A DNA stretch of 64,000 nt from Siphonodentalium dalli (GCA_032622095.1 CP136066.1:227792961-227856960), one strand, 5' to 3'; counted from the stretch's first letter, positions 1 through 9,552 are shown. The notes: generated from the letters alone by a model not told the origin. A program made the numbers and translations.

Positions 1-404
1 GGTCCCCAGAGGGTGAATTTAGTGACGCTATCCCGCATAGCAGGCTAGCATCACCAAATTCACCCTCTGGGGGACCTCATTCTGCTTGGCATCATCTTCT
101 ATGGGAGACATAGTCTCAAATTGAAGTTTCAAAGTGGTGAATATTGTGATGTACACCCATTGGGAACCTCGATTATGCAATGTGTCGTCTGCCAATTTGA
201 TGATATAGAGAAACTAAACTAAAAAAGAAATAGCATCTAACTTTCTATAGAAATTAGTTAATAAAGAAACTTTCCAGAGAAGATGAGGCCTAAGCCGAAT
301 GAGGTCCCCAGTTGGTGAATTTAGTGATCCTATCCCGCATAGCGGGATAGCGTCTCTAAATTCACTCTCTGGGGACCTCATTCTGCAAATGACCGATACA
401 CTAT
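1..404. mobile_element. Paired foldback element (GAGGTCCCC family), left end cut
   Basis: Two hairpins (1-97 and about 298-395) face each other across ~200 bp. Each has ~40-bp arms reading GAATGAGGTCCCCAGAGGGT, then a GC-rich tip built on CCCGCATAGCGGG. The right end continues as GCAAATGACAGACACACTA-like sequence, the inverse of the left terminus seen in the uncut copy at 46731. It is a non-autonomous foldback/MITE; no transposase is present. The 79-codon antisense frame across it is hairpin sequence. Confidence 0.8.
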
Positions 405-591
405 AATCAGGATTGCATACATACAGTGTAGCACATGTATAAATAAATAACATAACTCAAGATGCTTTATGTGAAAACAGTACAAAAATATGAAATATGA
501 AAAATCACGATGACAGACCATGATCTGAATAAAAACGCGAACATCCCAAATAAATAATTTACAATATACAAAAATGATTCTCCATGTTTAA

Positions 592-997
592 CCCTTTCAG
601 TGTCAGGTCCGAATTTTGTATCAACCCATATACCCTGTGCCAATGCATTCTCTTATATATGCGAGTCGACCATAGGTCGCCTCGCATATATAAGAGAATG
701 CATTGGCCTAACAATTTTTCATCATTTGTTATTATTTTTTACAATTTTTTACAATTTTAATAATTTTGTCTTATATTCTTTAACAGACTTATTTTGTAGG
801 TTTAGTGCCAGGGAATCTTACGTTTTTCATGGGCATAAAAATTATTACTATGAATACTTGGTGATAGTTTTGAGTTATAACATGAGTTTTTTAATTTTAA
901 TTTTTTAATTTTAAATTAATTTTTTTTTTTAAATTTAGGGTTGATTTTACAGACCGTAAATTAGGGCCGATGAGATCGGCCCCTGGCACTGAAAGGG
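592..997. mobile_element. TTAA-flanked MITE, CCCTTTCAGTG ends, carrying the 69-bp hairpin
   Basis: TTAA is present on both sides (588-591 and 998-1001). The termini are CCCTTTCAGTGTCAGG and the inverse CCTGGCACTGAAAGGG, with one mismatch. TTAA target duplication and CCC/GGG ends are typical of piggyBac-type elements, so this is probably a piggyBac-derived MITE (inference). Inside at 639-707 is the hairpin module starting GCCAATGCATTCTCTTATAT. The interior is T-rich. The 102-codon frame here is not a gene. Confidence 0.8.
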
Positions 998-1001
998 TTA
1001 A

Positions 1002-1777
1002 TATGTTGAAAATTGACTATGAGTCAAAATGGTCTATGGATGAATGAGTCAACGAATGAATAATGGGTATTTACAAGGGAAATAGTGACAAGGACCTAAT
1101 GAATATTCATGAATATATATAAAGGACAGATTTGACATGGTTGCCAGCAACTTGATCAATTCATGAAAGTGGTCATTTTGATTTCCCATCAAACGCTACA
1201 CGTGGCACCGGATAAACAACGTCCTTGCCATATGGGTATCATCACCCAGGTATACATGAGGTGGAAAATCAAGATAGTCTTGATGTAAAGAGAAACTGAA
1301 AGCTCCAATTACAACAGAATACAATATTATTCATGCTAAATAAAATAATACCAGCCTCTTCTCCCAAAATGGGCTGCTTCCTCACCATTTTATTGCATTT
1401 TATTGCTTTTTTTCTCAGACTCATTTTTTTTCACTTAAAAAAAAAAAAAACGAGCGGAGGGCAGCAGTTGTAATCTGTTGCTTTAATAATAGTTAACAAC
1501 AGTCTTTATCTTGTCATTTTTGCAGCCGAGTTCCATAAATCGTCTTGTCTTTGTCCATGTTCTAATACCCTCAGAGACCCAGAACAAAAAGTTTGCTGTC
1601 CAATCCCCCTCCCACCCCATAGAACAGTATTGTAGAAATAATGTCAGAACTAGTGTCGAGCGAGAAAAATAACATAAAGAAATTAAATTACTTTACCACC
1701 ATCCCCCAACCCCGTAGAACAGTATGGCAGAAATAATGACAGAACTAGTGTCGAGCGAGAAAAATAATATTATACAA
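1002..1777. other. AT-rich sequence, no gene seen
   Basis: No coding exon, RNA gene or element end was recognised. A short direct repeat of a phrase ending GTGTCGAGCGAGAAAAATAA occurs near 1652 and 1750, each preceded by a C-rich segment with CCCCATAGAACAGTAT-like sequence. The T-rich stretch near 1380-1445 is one of the few places where copies A and B differ clearly. Confidence 0.5.
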
Positions 1778-1914
1778 TTATCGCATTGTTTCGAGGTTGA
1801 CACGAGGAATTGTCAACCCGTGGAAGTCAATATTCACCAAGGCCATAGGCCGAGGTGAATATTGACTTCCAAGGGCTGACAATTCCTCGTGTCAACCAAG
1901 AAACAATGCGATAA
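1778..1914. repeat. Long palindrome (foldback), ~137 bp
   Basis: The sequence starts TTATCGCATTGTTTC and ends GAAACAATGCGATAA. The arms pair through GACACGAGGAATTGTCA and GGAAGTCAATATTCACC, with a short apex around GGCCATAGGCC. The near-perfect arms suggest a small foldback transposon. No clear target duplication was found. Confidence 0.85.
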
Positions 1915-2164
1915 CTGTTTTATTATATGAAACGCACTTTGATTGGACAAGACGTTGTGACGTTGTCGCTGGGAAAACCTTATCTATTTTCAGGTCTGAT
2001 AATAAGTTATGTTAACCCCTGAAGTATCTGACATCACTCAGAAACTGTTATTAACCTGTTGTTTCATTAATGAGGTGAACATCGTTAGATATCTCGATTT
2101 TTTTTGTTACGTTTTAACATAGGAATTGGGGAAAGAAACTTATGACCATATAATAAAAAAATTA

Positions 2165-2555
2165 AATTACTTTAACACCCCCCTCCCTGGCCCTGTTTTT
2201 TCTCTCCTGTTACCCTGAACACAGATATCATTTAATTACTTTACCACCCTGGCCCTGTTTTTTCTCTCCTGTTACCCTCAACACAGATATCATTTTATTA
2301 CTTTAACACCCCCCTCCCTGTTTTTTATCTCCTGTTACCCTGAACACAGATATCATTTTATTACTTTACCACCACCGACCCTGTTTTTTCTCTCCTGTTA
2401 CCCTGAACACAGATATCATTTTATTACTTTACCACCCCCGGCCCTGTTTTTTCTCTCCTGTTACCCTGAACACAGATATCATTTTATTACTTTAACACCC
2501 CCCTCCCCGGCCCTGTTTTTTCTCTCCTGTTACCCTGAACACAGATATCATTTTA
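2165..2555. repeat. Minisatellite, ~63 bp unit, 6 copies
   Basis: The marker ACAGATATCAT recurs at 2221, 2283, 2346, 2409, 2472 and 2541, giving spacings of 62-69 bp. Each unit carries a pyrimidine-rich stretch (CCCTGTTTTTTCTCTCCTG) and a TTTACCACCCCC-like C-rich patch of variable length. Copy B has 7 units. Confidence 0.95.
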
Positions 2556-2571
2556 TTTAGCCTCATGTTAA

Positions 2572-2886
2572 CCCTTTACCCAACAAACCGGCCAAATAAA
2601 GCTTCAACAGCCTAAAATATCTTCGGTCTGTCTCAATAGAACCATACAAATATGGATATCATTGGAACCGGCTCCTTGACCACATTGTGATAGTTACAGT
2701 TATGCACTGTGCCAATGCATTCTCTTATATATGCGAGTCGACCATAGGTCGCCTCGCATATATAAGAGAATGCATTGGCCTAATGTGTTAAGCCAATGAA
2801 TTCTCTTATATATGCGAGGCGACCTATGGTCGACTCGCATATATAAGAGAATGCATTGGCACAGGGCCCTTCTGTTGGGTAAAGGG
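2572..2886. mobile_element. TTAA-flanked MITE, CCCTTTACCCAACA ends, two opposed hairpins (short form)
   Basis: TTAA lies at 2568-2571 and 2887-2890. The termini are CCCTTTACCCAACA and TGTTGGGTAAAGGG. Two copies of the 69-bp hairpin sit inside in opposite orientation, at 2711-2779 and 2792-2860. The second has AATGAATTC in place of AATGCATTC. The T-rich spacer that separates the hairpins in sister elements is nearly absent, so this is a deletion derivative of the form seen at 49407-49774 and 40628-41083. The 115-codon antisense frame is a reading of this element. Confidence 0.85.
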
Positions 2887-3193
2887 TTAAATTTGATCAA
2901 GTGTTTGTGTTCTACTTCCAGTAAACATGATTCGAGTCTCGCGTAAACACGATCCGGATTTCTTTGAGTGCCGTAAATATCTCTCTGCACCAAGACTGTG
3001 ATCAGTAGAGCATGAAATGACCAATGAAAATCAGCACCTGAGGTCAAAGGTTAAACTAACCCAAAAACGCCCAAAATATACAAAACTCAATATCAATGAT
3101 GCAACGATACACTGTCAATATAGAAATATTTCGGATGATAAAATGCAAAATTGATGATTGCAACTAGCATGGCATAGAAGCTACACATAATGT

Positions 3194-3275
3194 TTCAATA
3201 TTATAATTATAAAGATATGATTACGTCACTCGTATTCAATATTATAATTATAAAGATATGATTACGTCACTCGTA
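3194..3275. repeat. 41-bp direct duplication containing TTACGTCA
   Basis: TTCAATATTATAATTATAAA begins at 3194 and again at 3235, followed both times by GATATGATTACGTCACTCGT. TTACGTCA matches the ATF/CREB-type bZIP site. No gene start was recognised nearby, so a regulatory role is only a possibility. Confidence 0.75.
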
Positions 3276-3552
3276 TTTAAATTCAGGAAGTACTATTTCT
3301 CACTCTCAGTTTTAAATTTGCACACTTTAAGTTCGTGCACAATTCTGATTGAAATCACACTCAAACAGCTCCGCTTACTGAGAAATCAGTTATCTGTCGC
3401 ATTACAGTCGCTATAAAATTGCTACTAAATTATTCGGTACTAAATGTTGAAATTCTTGAAAATATTCAATTATATTGGACATATGAGGTAATACTGGACT
3501 CTTTATACACTTTTCGGTGTTTTATTGTTGTCCTAGTTTGAATTTAAGGGTT

Positions 3553-3640
3553 AAACTACCCTTATGGAGCCCCTCACAGACGTGAGCAGACAATACTCAG
3601 CAATACAAGCTGTCACCTGTATGGGGCTCCATAAGGGTTA
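3553..3640. repeat. Hairpin element, CCCTTATGGAGCCCC arms
   Basis: ACCCTTATGGAGCCCC at the left is mirrored by GGGGCTCCATAAGGGT at the right, followed by TTAA. The loop holds GAGCAGACAAT and GCTGTCACC. In layout it resembles the hairpin inside the 157-bp array at 7525 (CCC...GAGCCCC...GGGGCTC...GGG), so I place both in one loose family. Confidence 0.75.
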
Positions 3641-3760
3641 AAGGCATGGAAAAATGAGTGTGGAAACAATAATTGGTTTTGAAGAACTCCCCCTTATAAG
3701 TTTTAAACAGTTTTAATACCGACAAATGTAGGAGCCATCGAATCATATTGTACTTTTAAT

Positions 3761-4183
3761 ATTTAGGCTTTCTCCTCCTCGCAAGTCGGAATTTTTTTTA
3801 CCCTGTATAAGGTCGCCTCGCATATATAAGAGAATGCATTGGCCTAACAATTTTTTAAATAAATGTTTCTTAAAAGTTTTAGGACATAAAATAAAAAACA
3901 TCCATTACCCTGCAGGGAGCCCCACACATATATAGAAGCATATAGAAGAGTGTCGTCTGCTCATGTTTGTCTGGGGCTCTGTATGGGTGAAATTATAAAA
4001 TTGTTAAATACAAGAAAAAATTATTAAAATTGTAAAAAATTGTTAGGCCAATGCATTCTCTTATATATGCGAGGCGACCTATGGTCGACTCGCATATATA
4101 AGAGAATGCATTGGCACAGGGTAAAAAAATCCCGACTTACGACTGGATTTGATATGGCGGGTCACATTTAGGCTTTCTCCTCC
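3761..4183. mobile_element. Composite foldback with 18-bp flanking direct repeats; carries both hairpin types
   Basis: ATTTAGGCTTTCTCCTCC occurs at 3761-3778 and 4166-4183 and brackets an element with inverted ends AAGTCGGAATTTTTTTTACC and GGTAAAAAAATCCCGACTT. Inside are a half copy of the 69-bp hairpin near 3807-3842, a complete one at about 4045-4118, and between them a GAGCCCCACA-type hairpin (about 3907-3990). These termini differ from the TTAA elements, so this is a separate scaffold carrying the same hairpin. Confidence 0.7.
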
Positions 4184-4330
4184 CTGTTAATGTGAATGTT
4201 GAAAAAGAAATTGTTGAAACATTATGTGTGACTTAAAATTTGTTTTAGCACCAATTATTGTTAACTTTCAGTGACTTGTAACAATCGAGAAGTTTTAGTA
4301 AAAACGAAACAAACTACAGATAGGGGTGTA

Positions 4331-4480
4331 CAGTAATGCCCTAAATAATCGACTCCTTAACCACAGCAGAATTATGGGTAATTTTTCAGGATTTAGTCGG
4401 AAATATGGCTTGTTGCCATTCATCGGAAAGCTCGCATAATTCTGCTGTGGTTAAGGAGTCGATTATTTAGGGCATTACTG
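4331..4480. mobile_element. TA-flanked foldback MITE (CAGTAATGCCC), internally deleted
   Basis: The element starts CAGTAATGCCCTAAATAATC after TA (4329-4330) and ends with the inverse before TA (4481-4482). The left arm is ~105 bp but the right arm only ~42 bp, so about half of one arm is gone. TA target duplication suggests a Tc1/mariner-type origin (inference). Confidence 0.85.
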
Positions 4481-4504
4481 TAGCTGAATAGGTCATTGTC
4501 GCAT

Positions 4505-4850
4505 GGCTTCGAGCAAAAAGACACCCAGGATATCTCAAACGTGCAAAAAGACACACAGGATGTCCCAAACGGGCAAAAAGACACCCAGGATCTCCAAGTC
4601 TCACCAAACAAGGGGAAATTAGATTAGTCGTCTGCTATATATTTATTAATATTATGATAATTATTTGTTTGTGATCGGAGTGAAATATCAACGGAATTTA
4701 AATGGACATATATACCATCCGCTTTGAGTCTGACTGGCAGCGCAGTTCAGTATTAATAACTCGCAGACGACTAATGTAAATTCCCGTTGAGTTTGAGATG
4801 CGCGTCTTTTTACATGTTTGAGATATCCTGGGTGTCTTTTTTTATGGAAA
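4505..4850. mobile_element. Foldback element with nested inverted repeats
   Basis: AAAAAGACACCCAGGATATC (near 4516) is mirrored near 4800-4848, and TTAGTCGTCTGC (4624-4635) by GCAGACGACTAA (4763-4774). The left arm also holds three tandem variants of a ~33-bp phrase with AAAAAGACACNCAGGAT, read as a short antisense frame. No transposase or clear target duplication was found. Confidence 0.65.
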
Positions 4851-4918
4851 CCATTCTACAATGACCAATTAAGCATTACTGTAGGGGTGTAGGTACAACT
4901 GGCTTCGATAATAATGTA

Positions 4919-5131
4919 CAGTAATGCTCTAATTAATCAACCTCTTAACCACAGCAGAATTATGGGTAATTTTTCAGGATTTAGTCGGAAATATGGCTTG
5001 TTGCCATTCATCGGAAAGCTCTCGGGGAGAGCTTTCCGATGAATGGCAACAAGCTATATTTCCGATTAAATCCTGAAAAATTACCCATAATTCTGCTGTG
5101 GTTATGGAATCGATTAATTAGGGCATTACTG
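4919..5131. mobile_element. TA-flanked foldback MITE (CAGTAATGC), full length
   Basis: TA lies at 4917-4918 and 5132-5133. Two arms of ~100 bp pair almost completely, from CAGTAATGCTCTAATTAATC to an apex near 5020 reading AGCTCTCGGGGAGAGCT. The only visible content is the inverted repeat, as expected for a MITE moved by a transposase encoded elsewhere. Confidence 0.9.
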
Positions 5132-5230
5132 TATCTCTAGTGAAACTCCTGCTTTGTGACTTGACAATTTCTGGAAAACTACAACAACCTCGAACAAGGC
5201 AGCAACGGAAGATGTCAGATCATTTCCACT

Positions 5231-5689
5231 TGTACACAAGCCTGCAAATAGTGTGTCTGTCATTTGCAGAATGAGGTCCCCAGAGGGTGAATTTAGTGAT
5301 GCTATCCCACACAGTGGGCTAGCATCACCAAATTCACCCTCTGGAGACCTCATTCTGCTTAGGCTTCATCTTCTGGGAAGTATCTATAGTATCAAGTTAA
5401 GATTGTTTTTAGTTACATTTCCCTTCTAGGAAGTTTCTATATCCCCTAATTTGCAGAAGATAAAATTCATAATTGAGGTGCCCAATGGGTGAACATCACC
5501 AACTTCAACTGGGGAACTTCAATCTGATCCTAGGTCTGCCATATCAGTTGCGGGCCTAAGCAGAATGAGGTCCCCAGAGGGTGAATTTAGTGATGCTAGC
5601 CCGCTATGCGGGATAGCGTCATTAAATTCACCCTCTGGGGACCTCATTCTGCAAATGACAGACACGCTATTTGCAGGCTTGCTTGTACA
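5231..5689. mobile_element. Paired foldback element (GAGGTCCCC family), complete
   Basis: The terminal inverted repeat runs from TGTACA at 5231 through AAGCCTGCAAATAG and TGTCTGTCATTTGCAG and is mirrored at 5660-5689. Each end carries its own ~95-bp hairpin (about 5268-5357 and 5566-5651) with arms GAATGAGGTCCCCAGAGGGT. The ~200-bp middle includes GGTGCCCAATGGGTGAACAT. The hairpin tips differ (CCCACACAGTGGG against CCCGCTATGCGGG), as if the arms are kept and the tips drift. Confidence 0.85.
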
Positions 5690-6384
5690 CTGTAACTGTT
5701 AGGAGTGATCCTGATTTTGAAGTTAATTATCGGTTGTTGGAGCTGATAATTAGTGTCCAAAACGTAACTCACATCAGGTTCAATATGAAGCTGTGATGTG
5801 AACATTCCTGGAAAATGACGTCGTAACTACGATCTTGAACGAAGCAGCGATGGAGGACATCAGAATATTTCCACTTCTACAACCCCTACTAGAGATACAC
5901 CCCCTAGTAGAGTTACATCCCCCAGTAGAGTTATAAGATCTAAGAAAACCAGAGTTCACGCTGTCGGTGGTCAAATTGGACAATGGTTAGTTTTTTTTTC
6001 TTCGAAAATGGCGAAATTAAATTATTTTTGGACAAACCTTTACAAATAGTTTCAAGCATATTAGGGCTGCAACGATTCATTGTGAATTCAATACATCGCG
6101 ATACACTTGTACACAATAGATTCTGAAATTTACCCAAAAAATTCAGAAATGACAAAAAAATTGGCCAAAATAATTTCCCGGCCAGAGTGAACCCTGAAGA
6201 ATACTGACACTTTGTGATAAATGGAGGGAAATTAAGAAGAACGAACATCACGTCACTCCAATCCAACCATTGTCCTCCAGGAAACTTATGATTTTCCGTC
6301 GATGAGTTTTGTCCAGAGAACTTGGGTATCTGATTTTAACTGGCATTCCTTGTCTTCTCTGTACATAGTCCTACAATGGAAAGA
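5690..6384. other. No gene recognised; relic of a GGGCTGCAACGAT-type repeat
   Basis: Near 6063-6105 the phrase AGGGCTGCAACGATTCA is followed by ATCGCGATACA, resembling a widespread animal DNA-transposon terminus; only a fragment is present. Near 5880-5935 a short tandem CCCCTAGTAGAGTTACAT-like repeat occurs. The 108-codon antisense frame matches no family I know and is probably chance. Confidence 0.4.
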
Positions 6385-6632
6385 TTATTCATCTATATAT
6401 AACCTATCTGAAATATAAAATGTGTGAAGAAATTAAGTTTTATTTATCTATATATCACCTGTCTGAAATATAAAATATGTGAAGAAATAAAGTATTATTT
6501 ATCTATATATAACCTATCTGAAATATAAAATATGTGAAGAAATAAAGTATTATTTATCTATATATAACCTGTCTGAAATAAAAACCTGCCTGAAATATAA
6601 AATATGTGAAGAAATAAAGTTTTATTTATGTT
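6385..6632. repeat. 55-bp tandem repeat, ~4 copies
   Basis: CTGAAATA recurs at 6408, 6463, 6518 and 6573 (55-bp spacing), with a partial extra unit at 6590. Each unit contains TATTTATCTATATATAACCT and GTGAAGAAATAAAGT. Confidence 0.9.
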
Positions 6633-6634
6633 AA

Positions 6635-6832
6635 ATCCTTCATGTAGCTTCATGAAATTTAGCAAAACACCTGTGCCAATGCATCCTCTTATATACATGT
6701 ATGCGAATCTCCCATAGGGAGCTTCGCATATATAAAAGAATTCATTGGTCTAAAAATATTTACCTTGACCTTGTAAGCCAGAGCATTCTCTTATAAATTC
6801 AAGAAATAAGAGAATTCACTGCCACAGGATCT
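6635..6832. mobile_element. Degenerate TTAA-MITE, CATGATGGGAGCT family (inverse orientation)
   Basis: The element is preceded by TTAA and begins ATCCTTCATGTAGCTTCATG. It contains two decayed hairpins: near 6672-6752, where CCTGTGCCAATGCATCCTC pairs with ATAAAAGAATTCATTGG, and near 6779-6825. The order matches the inverse of 11751-12010 and 38550-38820. Confidence 0.6.
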
Positions 6833-6839
6833 TTAAAGG

Positions 6840-7450
6840 CACGGGCGGCGTTCGTTGCAGAAATATTCATATATGTTCAAATCGCCATCAGCAGAAGGAA
6901 TATTAAAATATATATAGTTTTGTTCATATGGCAAACATAATCAGCGTGTAAATATAGTATATTGTCGTCAAGACGTACGATGGTGGACGTAAACAAGAAC
7001 CTTCTCGTGTTACAGAAGTTTTGCTTCTGTTTACATAACACAGAGCAATTCTATTGGTTAGTCACACACAAATGATATAAACGCTCTTTATTATTTCCAT
7101 ATCAGGAAAACAGTAACAAATAATGCTCTTTATGTTTACCATATCCAGATCTAAACAAAAGCCAGGATCAGTAACGTTTTTTGCTTTTGTTTACATAACA
7201 AAGGAAAAACATTTGACAATAACATACTGTTTATGCCATATTTCTGATTGGTATAAGAACAATGTCAGTCTATATTTTACTATTCTTTCTGTTTATGGCG
7301 GTTTTCGACGGAGCTGAATATTTTAACAGCATACCCACCGCCAACGCTACCCATATCTTTAATGCTGCACCAGTGCAGCTTCCGTGATGAAAGAGTTAAC
7401 CAAGAGCACGATGTCAAAGAATGAATATAATGATGGGAGTGTTTTTATAT
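6840..7450. other. No gene recognised
   Basis: AT-rich sequence without a convincing exon. A phrase around TTTTGCTTCTGTTTACATAA near 7020 returns as TTTTGCTTTTGTTTACATAA near 7180, hinting at an old ~160-bp duplication. The 64-codon frame at 7123-7317 resembles no known family. Confidence 0.4.
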
Positions 7451-7452
7451 TA

Positions 7453-7515
7453 GAACCCTTTACCCAACAGAACGGCCCTGTGCCAATGCATTCTCTTATA
7501 TATGCAAGTCGACCA
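7453..7515. mobile_element. Truncated CCCTTTACCCAACA MITE end
   Basis: CCCTTTACCCAACAGAACGG is followed by the left arm of the 69-bp hairpin. The copy stops inside the apex (GTCGACCATAG), where the 157-bp tandem array takes over. Confidence 0.8.
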
Positions 7516-7524
7516 TAGTGATGT

Positions 7525-8790
7525 GATGTTTGGGATGGATGTCTAACATTACTGACCAAGTCTGAGTTTATTGTGTATAACCCGTAGAGAGCCCCACATA
7601 GACTGGAGCAGACGACTCTCTGTGGTGCATGCTTCCATCTGTGTGAGGCTCCCTGTGGGTTAAACATTAAACTTTATCAGTGATGTTTGGGATGGATGTC
7701 TAACATTACTGACCAAGTCTGAGTTTAGTGTGTATAACCCGTAGAGAGCCCCACATAGACTGGAGCAGACGACTCTCTGTAGTGCATGCTTCCATCTGTG
7801 TGAGGCTCCCTGTGGGTTGAACATTAAACTTTATCAGTGATGTTTGGGATGGATGTCTAACATTACTGACCAAGTCTGAGTTTAGTGTGTATAACCCGTA
7901 GAGAGCCCCACATAGACTGGAGCAGACGACTCTCTGTGGTGCATGCTTCCATCTGTGTGAGGCTCCCTGTGGGTTAAACATTAAACTTTATCAGTGATGT
8001 TTGGGATGGATGTCTAACATTACTGACAAAGTCTGAGTTTAGTGTGTATAACCCGTAGAGAGCCCCACATAGACTGGGGCAGACGACTCTCTGTAGTGCA
8101 TGCTTCCATCTGTGTGAGGCTCCCTGTGGGTTAAACATTAAACTTTATCAGTGATGTTTGGGATGGATGTCTAACATTACTGACCAAGTCTGAGTTTAGT
8201 GTGTATAACCCGTAGAGAGCCCCACATAGACTGGAGCAGACGACTCTCTGTAGTGCATGCTTCCATCTGTGTGAGGCTCCCTGTGGGTTAAACATTAAAC
8301 TTTATCAGTGATGTTTGGGATCGATGTCTAACATTACTGACCAAGTCTGAGTTTAGTGTGTATAACCCGTAGAGAGCCCCACATAGACTGGAGCAGACGA
8401 CTCTCTGTGGTGCATGCTTCCATCTGTGTGAGGCTCCCTGTGGGTTAAACATTAAACTTTATCAGTGATGTTTGGGATGGATGTCTAACATTACTGACAA
8501 AGTCTGAGTTTAGTGTGTATAACCCATAGAGAGCCCCACATAGACTGGAGCAGACGACTCTCTGTAGTGCATGCTTCCATCTGTGTGAGGCTCCCTGTGG
8601 GTTAAACATTAAACTTTATCAGTGATGTTTGGGATGGATGTCTAACATTACTGACCAAGTCTGAGTTTAGTGTGTATAACCCGTAGAGAGCCCCACATAG
8701 ACTGGAGCAGACGACTCTCTGTAGTGCATGCTTCCATCTGTGTGAGGCTCCCTGATGGATGTCTAACATTACTGACCAAGTCTGAGTTTA
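7525..8790. repeat. 157-bp tandem array, 8 units plus a partial, each containing a hairpin
   Basis: Units start at 7525, 7682, 7839, 7996, 8153, 8310, 8467 and 8624 (GATGTTTGGGATGGATGTCT), with a partial unit near 8755. Each holds an ~87-bp hairpin from AACCCGTAGAGAGCCCCACA to GAGGCTCCCTGTGGGTT, then TTAA or TTGA. Units 7839 and 7996 have no counterpart in copy B. The array looks like tandem amplification of a small foldback plus ~70 bp of flank. The 91- to 102-codon frames here are repeat readings. Confidence 0.95.
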
Positions 8791-8900
8791 GTATGTCTGT
8801 CATTTGCAGAATGAGGTCCCCAGAGGGTCAATTTAGTGATCATATCCCGCATAGCGGGCTAGCATCACAAAATTTACCCTCTGGGGAACCTCATTCTGCA
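8789..8900. mobile_element. Single foldback of the GAGGTCCCC family
   Basis: One hairpin with the flank TATGTCTGTCATTTGCAG, arms GAATGAGGTCCCCAGAGGGT and tip CCCGCATAGCGGG. The second half of the paired element is missing. Confidence 0.8.
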
Positions 8901-9047
8901 TGGCCTCATTATTCTCAATTTCTATTTGATCACCCTACCAGACTGTTTTACATCACTTTAAGTTAAGTTTTCTTATTAATCATAGCAAATTATGCTATGC
9001 CCATTTAACAACTCATTCGTTATGTAAGATAAGATAAGATTTATTAA

Positions 9048-9306
9048 CCCTTTCAGTGCCAGGTCTGATTTTTGTATCAACCCATATACCCTGTGCCAAT
9101 GCATTCTCTTATATATGCGAGTCGACCATAGGTCGCCTCGCATATATAAGAGAATGCATTGGCCTAATAATTTTTCATCATAATAATTTTTTCTATATTC
9201 TTTAACAGACTTATTTTGTAGGTTTAGTGCCATGGAATCTTACGTTTTTCATGGGCATCAAAATTATTACTATGAATATTTGGTGATAGTTTTGAGTTAT
9301 AACATG
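9048..9306. mobile_element. TTAA-MITE with CCCTTTCAGTGCC end, right end lost
   Basis: TTAA lies at 9044-9047, followed by CCCTTTCAGTGCCAGG, then the 69-bp hairpin at 9095-9163 and interior sequence matching 592-997 up to TTGAGTTATAACATG. The right terminus is absent. Confidence 0.8.
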
Positions 9307-9552
9307 CCCCTAAGGTTTTATCCAGTTTGTTTTTAAATTTGCTATAGCATGCTTAAGCATACCCAAAAAAATTCAACCCAAAAAAAATCAACGGTGTCTG
9401 TTGTAACATAATATATATACAATATACATCTGAGAAAGAATATTTGGTGACTATAAATTGACTATAATAGGTGAAACATCTGGAAAATTAGTAAAGATTT
9501 TTTTTTAAAGAAATAAAATGTCCTCAGAGCATCATTAACCATTGCAATTCAA

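Noticed and set aside
600-908. 102-codon frame (and copy at 47356)
   Set aside because: It lies wholly inside a TTAA-MITE and includes the 69-bp hairpin and a T-rich interior.
2700-3047. 115-codon antisense frame (and 105-codon copy at 49618)
   Set aside because: Most of it is the hairpin MITE read through; similar residues appear wherever this MITE occurs.
6063-6110. Intact transposon at the GGGCTGCAACGAT phrase
   Set aside because: Only one terminus-like phrase is visible, with no matching end or coding region; noted as a relic only.
7359-8966. Open frames of 91-102 codons in the 157-bp array
   Set aside because: They are readings across the tandem hairpin unit and recur with it; no protein family is recognisable.
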